From the NCBI GenBank assembly GCA_002633025.1, contig NMRB01003141.1:1-64000 (forward strand): a stretch of 64,000 nucleotides of DNA, read 5' to 3'. This document shows, one piece after another, positions 1-11,283 of this stretch. The stretch comes from Notospermus geniculatus (lineage: Eukaryota > Nemertea > Pilidiophora > Heteronemertea > Lineidae). The notes under the pieces were generated by a model that saw only the letters and a list, made by a program, of their open reading frames with translations, made no database searches and was not told where the DNA came from. A program made the translations under genes and the position numbers. Position 1 is the stretch's first letter. Every line of letters starts with the position of its first letter.

Positions 1-89
1 GAAGATTGTGATCGTCTGTTGAAATACAATGAGTTTTGCAATACTTTGAAATAGGCGATTTTAACACTTTGAAAACCAGTGTCTTCCCA

Positions 90-1022
90 TATCATGAAGT
101 GGCCAGTTCCATACCTTGATGTCAAGACAGTGGTCGGATTTTTAATGACATGTACATCCAAAGATTGAAACCGATCATTATCATCTGGGATCATCATCAT
201 GGATTTCTTAATTTCGAAGGCGAAGCTCTCAGATTTGAAAAACGCAGTAACTCCTCACCATAGGACTACTCTATGATGCAGTACTCTCACTACATAATTT
301 CTAGTTTCATGATCAGATACAACTGTTTCTAGATGTTCAGAAGAAAACTACAGCCTTTGAACACTTGAAGTTGACTCTGCTGCTTTATTTTAGTGAGATC
401 GTTCTAAAGAAGCAGTTTCCAAAATGGTGATGGCAGGCCTTGATCTTCTTTCTGGTGTATCATTGCAGACTCAAGGAGATAAGCTTGAAGTATGGCTGCT
501 GCACTATTACAGTCTTTCATCAGGTCGAGCTGTGATGAAGTACCTACTAGTACTTGTTAAGACCGTCCCATCTCAAAGCGGTGGTCTTCGTTGGTTTTAC
601 TGAATTTCTCTCTCCATCCGATCTGTGATTTCAACATGATAACCCAAAAAGTATGTCATGTATCGCATCAAAAGTTTCAGGAATATAACAACCATATAAT
701 ATTGATTCTTGATGTCATCCGAACAAAATAAACTGAAATTTTGATGAAATTTGTTTTTCTACTGCATTAATTGCATGTATCAGTTGACTTGTGGTGCCCC
801 CTGAGCTAAGCAGAAGGAAGCACGAACCACTTCATTGATGACCATGATTCTTTGGGTGGTATATAAAAGCTAGCAATGCTTTTCCTTCATCTTTTGTAAT
901 ACATTTACATTGGACCTCACTGTGCAAATCTTAAGGAAAAGCATTTGCTAACTTTTATAAATACCAGCCATTGATTGTCCTATCAATCTATTCAGAACCT
1001 CGTGATGACCAATGTCTCGTCA
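90..1022. repeat. Left arm of a ~0.93 kb foldback repeat
   Basis: This stretch reappears as its reverse complement at 2766-3695 with few differences. It contains no convincing ORF. At 166-216 it carries a 51-bp block that has the same plus-strand orientation in the right arm (3569-3619), so that block is flipped relative to the rest of the arm. The two arms enclose about 1.74 kb that holds another inverted repeat and a single N at 2037. It could be a foldback transposon or a head-to-head assembly join. The first 89 bases of the window show nothing recognisable. Confidence 0.85.
858..965. repeat. Small hairpin MITE-like unit inside the foldback arm
   Basis: Ends are inverted repeats of about 30 bp: the left begins GGTATATAAAAGCTAGC, and the right is the complement of GGTATTTATAAAAGTTAGC with shared AATGCTTTTCCTT. 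The partner copy sits in the other arm at 2823-2931. It looks like a ~108-bp snapback insertion that predates the arm duplication. Confidence 0.55.
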
Positions 1023-1272
1023 TAAAGAAGATACGTGCTTTAAGCGTAGGCGTCGGCGTTTGATCGCATATCATAGCGTGAGAGCGTCTTGAAAAGATCC
1101 GGCCTTGATCATATAAAGCGAGGATAGAACGGCCCTGCATCGGGGATTGAACGTCTATAAACCCACGATCAGTGCAAAAAGTTGCACGATTCTTTCCGAC
1201 CACCACGCTCTGGGGGCAAATTTGGTCAGAAATAGATCGGGGCTTGGTCAGGATGCTGGTGTGAAGGGGGCT

Positions 1273-2129
1273 TAACAGACTTGAAATAATTTAGTGAAAA
1301 TTAAATATACATTTTTACCTTTTTATTGAAAAAGTAAACAAAGTCATGACAATTTTACAACAAAGATGGCATGACAGTAGTACTGGTTTTGTCACCAGTA
1401 CCCGTACTCTTATTTCTCATAATAAAATCAATTTCACACTTATTCATGTTTGACTGGTTTTTAAAGCTGCGTTTACCAGATATCAAGAATGCGGTATAGG
1501 GCCGCGGAAGTGGTATGTAAAATAAGCGGTATCGCATCGCAATTTGCGACAGAAAAATCAGAAAGTGCGATATGGCCGAGGAGGCACATTTGCAAAATTG
1601 CTACACATCGTTTTCAAGTAAAGACAGCCCTGGCTGGCCAAGCGGCCGTCGAGGAATCAGTCAGTACATGGTACATCGGCAACAACAACACCAACCATCC
1701 TCACTTCCATGATTGTTTCACATGAGTCACAGTGTGTTCGCCATGCATCCGTAAGTGTTGTGTGCGAGGTTGACATCAACAGCCATGCAAGATGGCTTCC
1801 ACTGTTGAATGGACTAATATGTAAAGATCAGTGATCTCGTGAACTCACGCAGCCGTTACCTAATCGGGGGGAGACCCCCCGAACCCCCCCTTTCTGGGGG
1901 AGACCCCCAGACCCCCCTTTTGAGGCCTGCGGCCGGCTGGCCTCTACGGCCTGTTCCTGCAATGATGTTTTTCGTGACGCCACGCACCGTGACGTGACGT
2001 CGTGACGTGACGCGGCAGACGGCTGATTCCGGCCGCNTTTGTTGTAAAATTGTCATGACTTTGTTTACTTTTTCAATAAAAAGGTAAAAATGTATATTTA
2101 ATTTTCACTAAATTATTTCAAGTCTGTTA
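1273..2129. repeat. Nested inverted repeat with 92-bp arms (1273-1364 and 2038-2129)
   Basis: The two 92-bp arms are near-perfect reverse complements. The right arm begins one base after the single N at 2037. The interior holds a dispersed repeat (1485-1805) and a GC-rich stretch (1860-2036) with runs of G and C and many TGACG words. No gene is seen. Confidence 0.75.
1485..1805 (+). repeat. Dispersed repeat E, uninterrupted copy
   Basis: The same sequence occurs inverted and split at 8125-7900 and 7011-6909. Shared blocks include GCGATATGGCCGAGGAGGCA and a stretch of AAC triplets near 1680. It gives short ORFs in both copies but they do not agree on a frame, so I do not call a gene. This copy serves as the empty-site reference for the transposon at 7021-7899. 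Confidence 0.7.
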
Positions 2130-2539
2130 CTTTTCTGTTGTTGCAGGAGCTGTCCTTCCTGATGTCTTTTTGTTTTGTCTCCACCAGGAGAGAAACAGTA
2201 ATCTCTCTTCAAATAACTTGCAGTAGAGTACATGTAGGTGTATAATCGAACTCCTCCGCCTGTAATTTATTGAATCTGAATGGCAGGTTACAAGTAGAAT
2301 TCCCCTGCAGTTTCAAACCGCTACCAACTACATTATCCGACCGTGCTTAGACCTGTGGCTAACTAAACACTCAGGGCAAGTTCTAGTCCTACACATCAAG
2401 ACTAACTAAAAATTTTCATTGTTATGCTGCAAAGACACATGGTTAAGGGCCTAATGGGTGAAGATCAACAGACAGGATCAAGAGATCGTGAACTTTGTCG
2501 ATACAAGATGTGCATTGAATTTGTCACTATTAAATTTTA

Positions 2540-2690
2540 CAAGATATGAAATAAGAAACTGGTTTCTTAGGAGAAAGTCATCACGTCTTCCTTCCTGATT
2601 CGAACCCACGGACCCTCGCATGAGGCATCAATCGCCAGCACTAAGGGACAGCATGCCTCAAACCACTAGGCCAAATCTGTATCTTCAAAT
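2540..2690 (-). repeat. tRNA-derived SINE-like repeat
   Basis: Read on the minus strand it has a box A-like TGGCCTAGTGGTTTGAGG and a box B-like GGGTTCGAATC. A second copy lies at 31915-32060 on the plus strand, with the same tRNA-like head and the same short body that includes AAGAAACC and TTATTTCAT. The tRNA fold is too irregular for a functional tRNA. Confidence 0.55.
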
Positions 2691-2765
2691 TGTACAGATA
2701 CATTGTTTAACCACATAGACAGATGACAAAATCCTCATCACAGTATTCGCTTCCACAGTGTCAGA

Positions 2766-3695
2766 TGACGAGACATTGGTCATCACGAGGTTCTGAATAG
2801 ATTGATAGGACAATCAATGGCTGGTATTTATAAAAGTTAGCAAATGCTTTTCCTTAAGATTTGCACAGTGAGGTCCAATGTAAATGTATTACAAAAGATG
2901 AAGGAAAAGCATTTGCTAGCTTTTATATACCACCCAAAGAATCATGGTCATCAATGAAGTGGTTCGTGCTTCCTTCTGCTTAGCTCAGGGGGCACCACAA
3001 GTCAACTGATACATGCAATTAATGCAGTAGAAAAATAAATTTCATCAAAATTTCAGTTTATTTTGTTCGGATGACATCAAGAATCAATATTATATGGTTG
3101 TTATATTCCTGAAACTTTTGATGCGATACATGACATACTTTTTGGGTTATCATGTTGAAATCACAGATCGGATGGAGAGAGAAATTCAGTAAAACCAACG
3201 AAGACCACCGCTTTGAGATGGGACGGTCTTAACAAGTACTAGTACTTCATCACAGCTCGACCTGATGAAAGACTGTAATAGTGCAGCAGCCATACTTCAA
3301 GCTTATCTCCTTGAGTCTGCAATGATACACCAGAAAGAAGATCAAGGCCTGCCATCACCATTTTGGAAACTGCTTCTTTAGAACGATCTCACTAAAATAA
3401 AGCAGCAGCGTCAACTTCAAGTGTTCAAAGGCTGTAGTTTTCTTCTGAACATCTAGAAACAGTTGTATCTGATCATGAAACTAGAAATTATGGAGTGAGA
3501 GTACTGCATCATAGAGTAGTCCTATGGTGAGGAGTTACTGCGTTTTTCAAATCTGAGAGCTTCGCCTTTGAAACCGATCATTATCATCTGGGATCATCAT
3601 CATGGATTTCTTAATTTCGATCTTTGGATGTACATGTCATTAAAAATCCGACCACTGTCTTGACATCAAGGTATGGAACTGGCCACTTCATGATA
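2766..3695. repeat. Right arm of the ~0.93 kb foldback repeat
   Basis: Reverse complement of 90-1022. The outer boundary is at the TATCATG near 90 and 3695. The inner boundary is at GTCTCGTCA ending at 1022 and its complement starting at 2766. Differences between the arms are small substitutions, 1-base indels and the flipped 51-bp block, so the arms are not exact copies. Confidence 0.85.
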
Positions 3696-3696
3696 A

Positions 3697-3935
3697 ATAG
3701 CATAGGATGCTTTTTTTTCACCATTTTGCTAAGCAAGTTGAAAAACAAATGCCAGTAATATTATTACTGGCATTTGTTTTTGAACTTGCTTAGCAAAATG
3801 GTGAAAAAAAAGCGTTTAAAACAATCAACACCATGGAACAAATTACAAGTGAACACTTAATTTGGACAAATGACGTACATTGTATGTTTATTACCTGACA
3901 GAACATACAAACCCAATGCAGTTGTCATACAGCCT
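3697..3935. repeat. Direct duplication, copy 1, with palindrome
   Basis: Repeated in the same orientation at 4079-4296. This copy ends exactly one base before the single N at 3936. The GC-rich segment 3937-4078 lies between the copies and does not resemble its flanks. An unmerged assembly overlap is a real alternative to a biological duplication. Confidence 0.8.
3709..3813. repeat. 105-bp near-perfect palindrome
   Basis: Two 52-bp arms (3709-3760 and 3762-3813) are reverse complements with one mismatch around a single central base. The arms contain CACCATTTTGCTAAGCAAG. The second copy at about 4091-4175 has lost 21 bp from the centre of the palindrome. Such hairpins are typical of snapback MITEs and are prone to deletion. 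Confidence 0.85.
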
Positions 3936-4078
3936 NTTCACATCAGACCACCGGTCGGGGGACCCCGGTTTTTCGACGGAGGGTTGGTGTTTGACCTCCG
4001 AGCAATCCCGAGGGGTGGTTTGCGGCGCGATAAATACCTTCCCTGAGGGGGTTGGGTTTGTTGACCGCGTCCCCCCAT

Positions 4079-4296
4079 ATAGCATAGGATGCTTTTTTTT
4101 CACCATTTTGCTAAGCAAGTTGAAAAACAAATGCCAGTAATAAAACTTGCTTAGCAAAATGGTGAAAAAAAAGCGTTTAAAACAATCAACACCATGGAAC
4201 AAATTACAAGTGAACACTTAATTTGGACAAATGACGTACATTGTATGTTTATTACCTGACAGAACATACAAACCCAATGCAGTTGTCATACAGCCT
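4079..4296. repeat. Direct duplication, copy 2
   Basis: Matches 3697-3935 apart from a 21-bp loss in the palindrome. Downstream, 4297-4867 holds no recognisable feature. Confidence 0.8.
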
Positions 4297-4867
4297 TCAC
4301 TAGAATACAAAGATGATACACATGAGCATCAGTTTTCTTAAAAAAGACGCGACTTTTCACTCACACTGAACAGAGTGATCACTGATCCCAAAAAGTTATT
4401 TCAACTAAGACACAAATACAAATGTTTACAGAAAGCAAATAATACAGGCATACCTTATCCTACTTTCAGAAATTGACTTAAAGTACCAATCCATGAAATT
4501 ATTTGGCTTCCGGAAATGAAAATGTTACCATACATGTGAACTGACTTGCGAACTCTTCTATCTGCCAAGTCATGACAACTCAACGACAACAGCAGTTTCC
4601 AACCACATACAGGCCTAAATCAAATAAAAGCGACTTACAGAATCAAAACATTCCACATTTAACCACAGTGTAGACTAACTACTTACTCAACTGCTGCCAG
4701 TTGTGAAATAATCATCTTCAGGTAACCCAATACAATATACTGGACACCTCAAGAAAACAAAGGACTCGTATTTCAGAACACCACCCATGAACTTGTCCAC
4801 TGCTTAACAAAAATAAAAGATGAAATAGAACATTTCAGAACAACGCGCTTGCGAAATGTCCTTAATA

Positions 4868-7800
4868 TCAATAACCAAACTGCTTAACAGAATTTAGCAC
4901 ACTGCAAAAGAATCCCTCCTTGCACATGCTTACTATTGGGTTCTCCCAAGAACGCAACAAGACTTGGAAAACGTGACTGCCATACCACTTCTTTCAGAAG
5001 TGTGACGGATTACAGAAAACTTTCAATTAAATTGTCCTTGACAAGGACAGTATACCTCGCTGGCATGTCGGTGATGTCCGGAATATCACAGTCATCTGAT
5101 GTGGTCATCGTTACAGCAGTGTCATCATCGTCAAGAAGAACGAGATATTCATTGACCAAAGGATCATTCCCAATAACTTTCTTGGCGATAATTTCGATGC
5201 TGACTTCCTTTGCTTCTTCACTCTGAATCTGTTGAATAAAATAGTACATTACTAGTATTAATAAAATCAAAATTTTAACTACACTTCACACATGACAGGT
5301 TCAACAAATGATAGGCCTACTGGCTTTGAACTTGGAGTCTTCACAGGTCCCCGAAATCACCCAGTCCAAAATCATACCAATACATAGTAAGTACCGGTAT
5401 AGGCCTACATCATAATAACCAGGTACCCACAAAAAAGTCCTCAGCAGCAAGAAATGAAAAGCACAATGCCCATCTGTGCAACGTAGCTTTTATAAGGCAC
5501 ATGCAATGAAAAAAGATCGATGGTAGTGGCACCTATTGGCCAGCAGTATAAACTATGCTTGACTTCATCATGAGATCGCATGCAAATTAATGTTATTCTG
5601 TTCATATTTTCAGTGACTCAAAGGAGCTGGACGTCCAAGTTGTAAACACTGACAGACCAGTTCTCTGTCCACGCGACGCCTGCAGTGCTGCCACCTATTG
5701 TTGGTGATATGTACTGACGTGAATATCATGAGTGATTTGAATTGGACCGGGCACCAGTCTAACGATCACTGGTGCTGCCACCTGCACGAAGGAATAAAAC
5801 TAGTTTGCCGACTCACCTTGTAAACAAACCAGCTTGTTTACAACTTCGGCGTCTAACTCCTTTAAACCTGACTTGATCTCATCAGTCAAAAAATAACTGT
5901 TCAACTTACTTCAACTGTAGTTTCGGTTGTATCCTTCACGGACGTCCTATCTTGATACTTGTCAACTTCTAGATTTCTGATGACAACACGGCGGTTGGTA
6001 TCATCTTCATTCACTGAATCTGCCATCTCGTTCCATAGTTTTACCATTACTGTCGCATTGCCATCTGATACATGTACGTCACGTCTGGTCCAATTGACTC
6101 CTGTCTTCTTTGGGGAAACCTACAATAATAAGATATAATACACATTATAACATCCATGTTTAAACTTGTAGACACTCTCACATTTTGAAAATGTTATAAA
6201 ATTCAATACACAATGTTGAAAGATGCTAACGTTAATATCCAGATGATTAGCTTTTCATGGGGCTGAAATTTCCATTTGAATGTTATGTTATGAAAATTAT
6301 GCCGGGATCAATTTCCACAAGGCCTAGGCCTAGTGTACTGTAGTAGGCCTAGGCCTACTGGTAGCTACTGATCACATGACAATGCGGTGAATGCCTATGC
6401 GCCATTGAGGCAGGCATAAGGCCTAGGCATACCTACCGAATGGACAGTCCCTCTGATAGAAAGTCGGCGTTTCTTTGGCGATTGCAGCACTTCGGCGAGT
6501 GTCACTATGCCCGCATTTAAAAACCTACGTTCCGTATCCTCATTGTACGGAAAAGCAGACGTCGGGAAGATCTGCAAAGATAAAATCATTTCATATTTAA
6601 TAGGCCTACCGTTACCTAGGCCTATGCAATAGAAGAAATTGATGAAGAAATTTCATTTTGATTTAACATGATTCTTAAAATCGATGAGCACAAGAACCTT
6701 CATTCATAATCATGACCTTCCTTGTGCTGCTGAGACTGAGGAGTTCCAGAATCATCATCACATGGGGATGACATCAGACATGGTCTGTCAAGGCTCAAAA
6801 TAATTTTTTTACTTGTGTAGGCCTACCGTAGCAAAATTGCCAATCAAGGGTTCTGCTTGATTCGCAATTTTGGTATTTGTGTAGCAACTTTTTCATGTTT
6901 TTAGTGGAAGCCATCTTGCATGTCTTGCATCATGTGCATGGCTGTTGATGTCAACCTCGCACACAACAACACTTACGCATGCATGGCGAACACACTGTGA
7001 CTCATCAACTGCTCATGTGACAACCTCGTCCCCAGGGGTTTTGTTCGCTCAGACATCAACCTCGGACCTAACTCGCTCACTAACCCCTGGAATCACGATC
7101 TCAATTCCCCAGAATCTGGGGATTTCACGGAAATTGCCGAAGCCGAGTGTCGAAGGTTGTAATTAATATTTATAGTCCTTTTTTCCACACTTACTAATTT
7201 AATCGAGTACAGATCGATGAAATTAACTACTTTCAATGTCGAAAACATAAAGGTATTGCTGAAATAGGCCCTGGTTTTTTAATTATTTTGAATACCGAAG
7301 CCGAAACTCCTCACAGCGCCACCTATCTTCATTCTCCGACACTGAGTAAGTGACTTCATTTCATCAACAAAACACACCGAAATAAGAGTTTTCTGTGCCT
7401 GTCACTAAATGAATCGACATCTGTTAGCACTCTTAGACTAGTAATTTTTATAATAAGAGATAAAATTTTGGTTTAGGGGTTGAAAGCGAATGTTTGATCC
7501 AATCAGTTTTCCGTCATGCATCACTGTGTACAAAAATGTACAGACGGATATGACTCGATTAAATAAGTAAAATTGCGGTTGATCGGGCGTTATATACTTA
7601 CCTGCATCATCCGTTCGTCTAGATGTGTTTCGAATATAATATCCATTTAGATTGCACACGGTAAAATCCCTTGATTGAACCACAAAATGACCAGATCTTA
7701 GCCGAACTGAGGGCACGCATGATGTTTACAAATAACTGCAAACACACGTGCTTTGTTACTAATAATAGTCACGATTGTGTGACATCACTTTCTTCTACTT

Positions 7801-8776
7801 CGGGCGACGAATCACATGCCGGAATTCAGATATGAGACCAGGGGTTTGTAAGCGTCAACCCAGAGCCCAGGAGCGCACAAACCCCTGGGTACGAGGTTGC
7901 TCATGTGAAACAATCATGGAAGTGAGGATGGTTGGTGTTGTTGTTGCCGATGAACCATGTAGGCCTACTGACTGATTCCTCGACGGCCGCGCTTGGCCAG
8001 CCAAGGCTGTCTTTACTTGAAAACGATGTGTAGCAATTTTGCAAATGTGCCTCCTCGGCCATATCGCACTTTCTGATTTTTCTGTCGCAAATTGCGATAC
8101 GATAGGGACCGCTTATTTTGAGCCTTGACTGTATTTTGTTTTGTTTTGTTTGCCCTTCCTCTAGCCTGAGCCAGGCGCGGATCCAAGGGGGGGCGCACCC
8201 CCGGCGCACGCCCCCCCTTTCGGCCGACAAATCTTTAAAATTGACCGTGAAATTATGAAATTTGGAGCAAATCATTGAAATTGACCGCAGATTTCAATGT
8301 ATCTAGCACGGTGCGCCCCCTCTTTCCCGAAATCCTGGATCCGTCCCTGTGAGCCGACGAGGAACGATGGTAGCGACCTCTTCACTTCAGCCTGTTCAGA
8401 TTGGTCAGGTCTCACTACACAGTTTTAGCTCATGAGCTAGGCCTATAGCTACAAGCTTCCCTCTTAGGCTTTGGCGAGAATAATAGAAGCAGAACTGAAT
8501 TGAACTTGAACTTGAACCGGTACTTACTTTTGTGGTTGGTTGCAATCGAATTGCTGTTCGCTCGGTTGTGATAACGGCATTTGTCAGCATCAAAAATGCT
8601 CCTCTGACAATGCATCTTTCGTTCACGCTGTTCGGCCAATACATAGTGTAGACTGTGTCATCCTTATGATGAATAATCACTGACACCATCCATAAACTCC
8701 CTGATGGAGAATTCTTAGGAGTACTCAAAACAACAACTTTCTGTACATTTCTTACGTTCATGTTATTGGATGCCAT
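4868..8776 (-). CDS. Five-exon gene for an OB-fold (RPA1-like) protein
   Basis: I assemble five exons on the minus strand: 8776-8528, 6571-6437, 6119-5910, 5228-5056 and 4976-4868. Each junction has a GT donor (for example GTAAGT) and a pyrimidine-rich AG acceptor. The phases fit, giving 292 codons including the stop. Exon 3 reads as an OB-fold strand pattern (WTRRDVHVSDGN, VMVKLWNEMAD, RRVVIRNLEVDKY) like the DNA-binding domains of replication protein A large subunit. Exon 1 (VVVLSTPKNSPSGSLW and onwards) looks similar in style. Such proteins bind single-stranded DNA; that role is inferred here. The start is the ATG at 8776. The last exon could instead be split near 4934, but that intron would be only 32 nt. 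Introns 1 and 3 contain transposons. No close family name is recognised. Confidence 0.6.
5618..5866. mobile_element. MITE in intron 3 of the OB-fold gene
   Basis: A ~250-bp element with inverted ends (AAAGGAGCTGGACGTCC and the complement of its variant). A second copy with the same ends and body lies at 36200-36458. Both sit in TTTAA-like contexts. No coding capacity. Confidence 0.7.
6909..7011 (-). repeat. Dispersed repeat E, distal part of the split copy
   Basis: Matches 1735-1805 in reverse. It is separated from its other half (7900-8125) by the 879-bp transposon at 7021-7899. Relative to the uninterrupted copy there are about 11 extra bases just before the target duplication. Confidence 0.65.
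7021..7899. mobile_element. Non-autonomous DNA transposon, 879 bp, 9-bp target duplication
   Basis: Terminal inverted repeats of about 29 bp begin CAACCTCGTCCCCAGGGG on the left and, on the complement of the right end, CAACCTCGTACCCAGGGG. The flanks are the 9-bp direct repeat CTCATGTGA (7012-7020 and 7900-7908). It lies in intron 1 of the OB-fold gene and splits dispersed repeat E. A 92-codon minus-strand ORF (7438-7716) inside it resembles no transposase. The duplication length fits Mutator-like elements, or hAT/P if one base is shared. Confidence 0.75.
7900..8125 (-). repeat. Dispersed repeat E, proximal part of the split copy
   Basis: Reverse complement of about 1485-1735, including the segment with AAC triplets and the CCTCGGCCATATCGCAC block. 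It continues, after the 879-bp insertion, at 7011-6909. Confidence 0.7.
8172..8349. mobile_element. MITE, 178 bp, in intron 1 of the OB-fold gene
   Basis: The left end is CAGGCGCGGATCCAAGGGG; the complement of the right end is CAGGGACGGATCCAGGATTT. The flanks share TGAGC (8167-8171 and 8350-8354). The interior is AT-rich with repeated AAATTGACCG words and no ORF. Confidence 0.7.
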
Positions 8777-9895
8777 GCTACGATCTAATGTGATAACGGA
8801 TAACGACCATGAACGACGTGCCCAACCGTTAATTTCCTCAGATTAACTTTGCATTTGGCGAAGGACGAGTAGGCCTAGTTTTTATATGGACCCTTGTTGG
8901 TCACGTGAAATTCCATCACACCCGAAGAGGCCGTCGAAGACTCTCATTGGTCCATTTCCTAATACTTTTAGAAACGTCGATATGACTGGGAGATTCGGCC
9001 ACGAAATGGATTATTCCAAACTATAATGAAAAGGGGTAATCGGAACAAAAAAATGATCCATAAGTAGGCCTACTATATACAAATAAGAATTTTCATTAGG
9101 TTTCACATCATAATCATTTCTGATTATCCAGGCCCATGATCATTGTAACCTGAAGTTTCAACAATCTGCTTTGGCAAAAAATCTTTTTTAACCTTCAAGG
9201 TCACCCCCCTACAAGCATTAGCAAAAGTCAATCGGGTTTTTTTAACCGCATCATGCGCCATCTGATTGGTCGACAAAATCATGTGAACAAAATGTATTGC
9301 AATATCCCAGGAGAACCCACGTGCCGTAATATCCCAACAAGTCATGCAGGTACCGGTACTGCGATCGAAACGACGTCGTCATTGATGTTAATGTGTTAAT
9401 GTTGCCTCTATCACAAAAGTGAACTAGGCCCTACACCTTGAAACAAAAACCTTGACAATGTTACCCGACTTAAATAAGAGCGTTCTTTCACACTAAAAAT
9501 AAATTTTAGGAAAAAAAATTAATTCGTCCCCTTTCCCATAGGCTAGCTATTATGTTTACATTGTGTTTTTTTCTCGTTCCAATATTTGGCTTACTAAATC
9601 TACTATACTGATTTACGTCGTCCCGATCAGAAGGTTTTGTCACGCCGAGGGATTTTTCAGAGTCTGCCCCTCATACGCATCTAGATCTACTCCAAAACTC
9701 TCATGATTCTATGTAATATAATCACGGCTATCCCCTCTTTAATAGACATCCATGAGCATGACTATTCGAATATAACCTAAACAATACTGAGCTATAGGCC
9801 CCTACTTTGCCGGACTTTCATTCCTAGGACATTAGTCCCTGTGACACCGGCCAATGGGCCGGCCCAAGGCCATGCCAGCAGGCCAACAACAAAAC
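8777..9895. other. Upstream region of the OB-fold gene, no gene seen
   Basis: Probably contains the promoter of the OB-fold gene, but no TATA box or other clear site is visible. CCAAT-like ATTGG words occur near 8950. A 73-codon minus-strand ORF (9124-9345) has no recognisable motif. Confidence 0.4.
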
Positions 9896-11034
9896 GGCTT
9901 ACTCGATTATGCGGAATCTCTATTCCGCGGAATAGCGGAATAAACCGCGTTCTCAGACAATTGAATAAACAATACAGCTACAAAATACACAGCACTTATC
10001 CAGTGTCGGCCTGGATTCGAGGTTGAAAACTGGTGTCTCAGGGAGCATTCCATATCTTACGTCCCCCGTCTAGTTCCCAATCCTCTGTGTACCTCCGTTG
10101 CTAAGGTGAATCGGCTGGCGTATCCTAGATGCACAGCGTCAACACCACTGGTGATGACGTCATAACGTCGTGTCGTGTTTTGATATTGACGACGTCGTCA
10201 GTCAGCCTGCATTCTACATACAGTAGGCCTGCAGTAGTAAGTAGGCCGAGACATGGACTATTCGCTTTGTTTCCCTCGGTTTTGAAACCAATCCAGCTGC
10301 TATCCGTCAATGACTAACAGAGGTAGGTGATTTTGATGCCTCAGTTGTTTGTAGGCCTAGCTACGCCCCACCGAAACTTTGAATCGAAAACAAAATGCGA
10401 TCTCACGGCTGCCTGGCTGACGGTGCTAGGCATAGGTCATCGTCATGGAGATTTCTAGGCAACGCAACTCGTAGGCTACAGTAGCCGTTTTGACCTGTCA
10501 TCCAACTTTCAACGACGCCTCGAACATGATCATGAGACAATATTTATTTCAAATCGGTACCAACAGGAAAATTAGTACGGTAGGCCTACCGGTCGGTTTT
10601 TAATTTATTCAGAAAAACTCGCCCAGTTGAATCGCCGAATGCCATGCCGACGCACGTGGGCGTAGGCCAAGATTATGTACACGATGTAGGCCTAGATGGC
10701 GAATTCACACATTCTTCACTCGCCTTCTCGCACGCTTCTGGTGTCTGAGCTTGTCGGGAAACCGGTGAATTTTCCTGTCCCCAACTCGTACCGGTACCAC
10801 ACCCGGTACCACACCTTTTCACAGTGCGATAACATGATAAGGGCTGCCCTGTAGAAATATCGTCGGAAGAAAATCGTGAAAATGCGCCGGGCCCGCCGAT
10901 TGCCGAAATCATTCACTGATGTACCGGTACCGAAATTGACTTTGGACGTCCTAAAAAAACTATGGGAATAATGCATCCTCCCATTCCGTCGGTTCCGCGG
11001 AATGTTAATTCCGTTCCGCATTATCGAGTAAGCC
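9896..11034. mobile_element. Non-autonomous DNA transposon, 1139 bp, 9-bp target duplication
   Basis: Terminal inverted repeats begin GGCTTACTCGATTATGCGGA (left) and, on the complement of the right end, GGCTTACTCGATAATGCGGA, followed by ATTCCGCGGAA in both arms. The flanks are a perfect 9-bp direct repeat CAACAAAAC (9887-9895 and 11035-11043). The interior has only short ORFs without transposase motifs. The 9-bp duplication suggests a Mutator-like superfamily. Confidence 0.8.
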
Positions 11035-11283
11035 CAACAAAACACTTTGTACGCAGTGACTCGTAGACAGTACCGCAAAAAATCGATGAAATTGATACAA
11101 TGTTGCAATGCGTTGGTCGGGGGGCCTTGGATAACGTCATATCTCCGTGCGTCTCACACCACGCCACACTGTCAAGCTACTCTCTTCATCAGACTATCAA
11201 CATACCAGTACTTCTACACTTCAACACCTTCGTGTAACTCCACGATATACGTTACACGAAACTGGTACTTCTCCAAAAGCAAT

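Noticed and set aside
4902-4933. A sixth exon for the OB-fold gene after a 32-nt intron
   Set aside because: The intron would be too short for normal splicing; reading through gives a simple terminal exon.
8013-8275. Protein-coding exon in dispersed repeat E
   Set aside because: The repeat copies do not maintain a common frame, and the longest ORF runs into an unrelated MITE.
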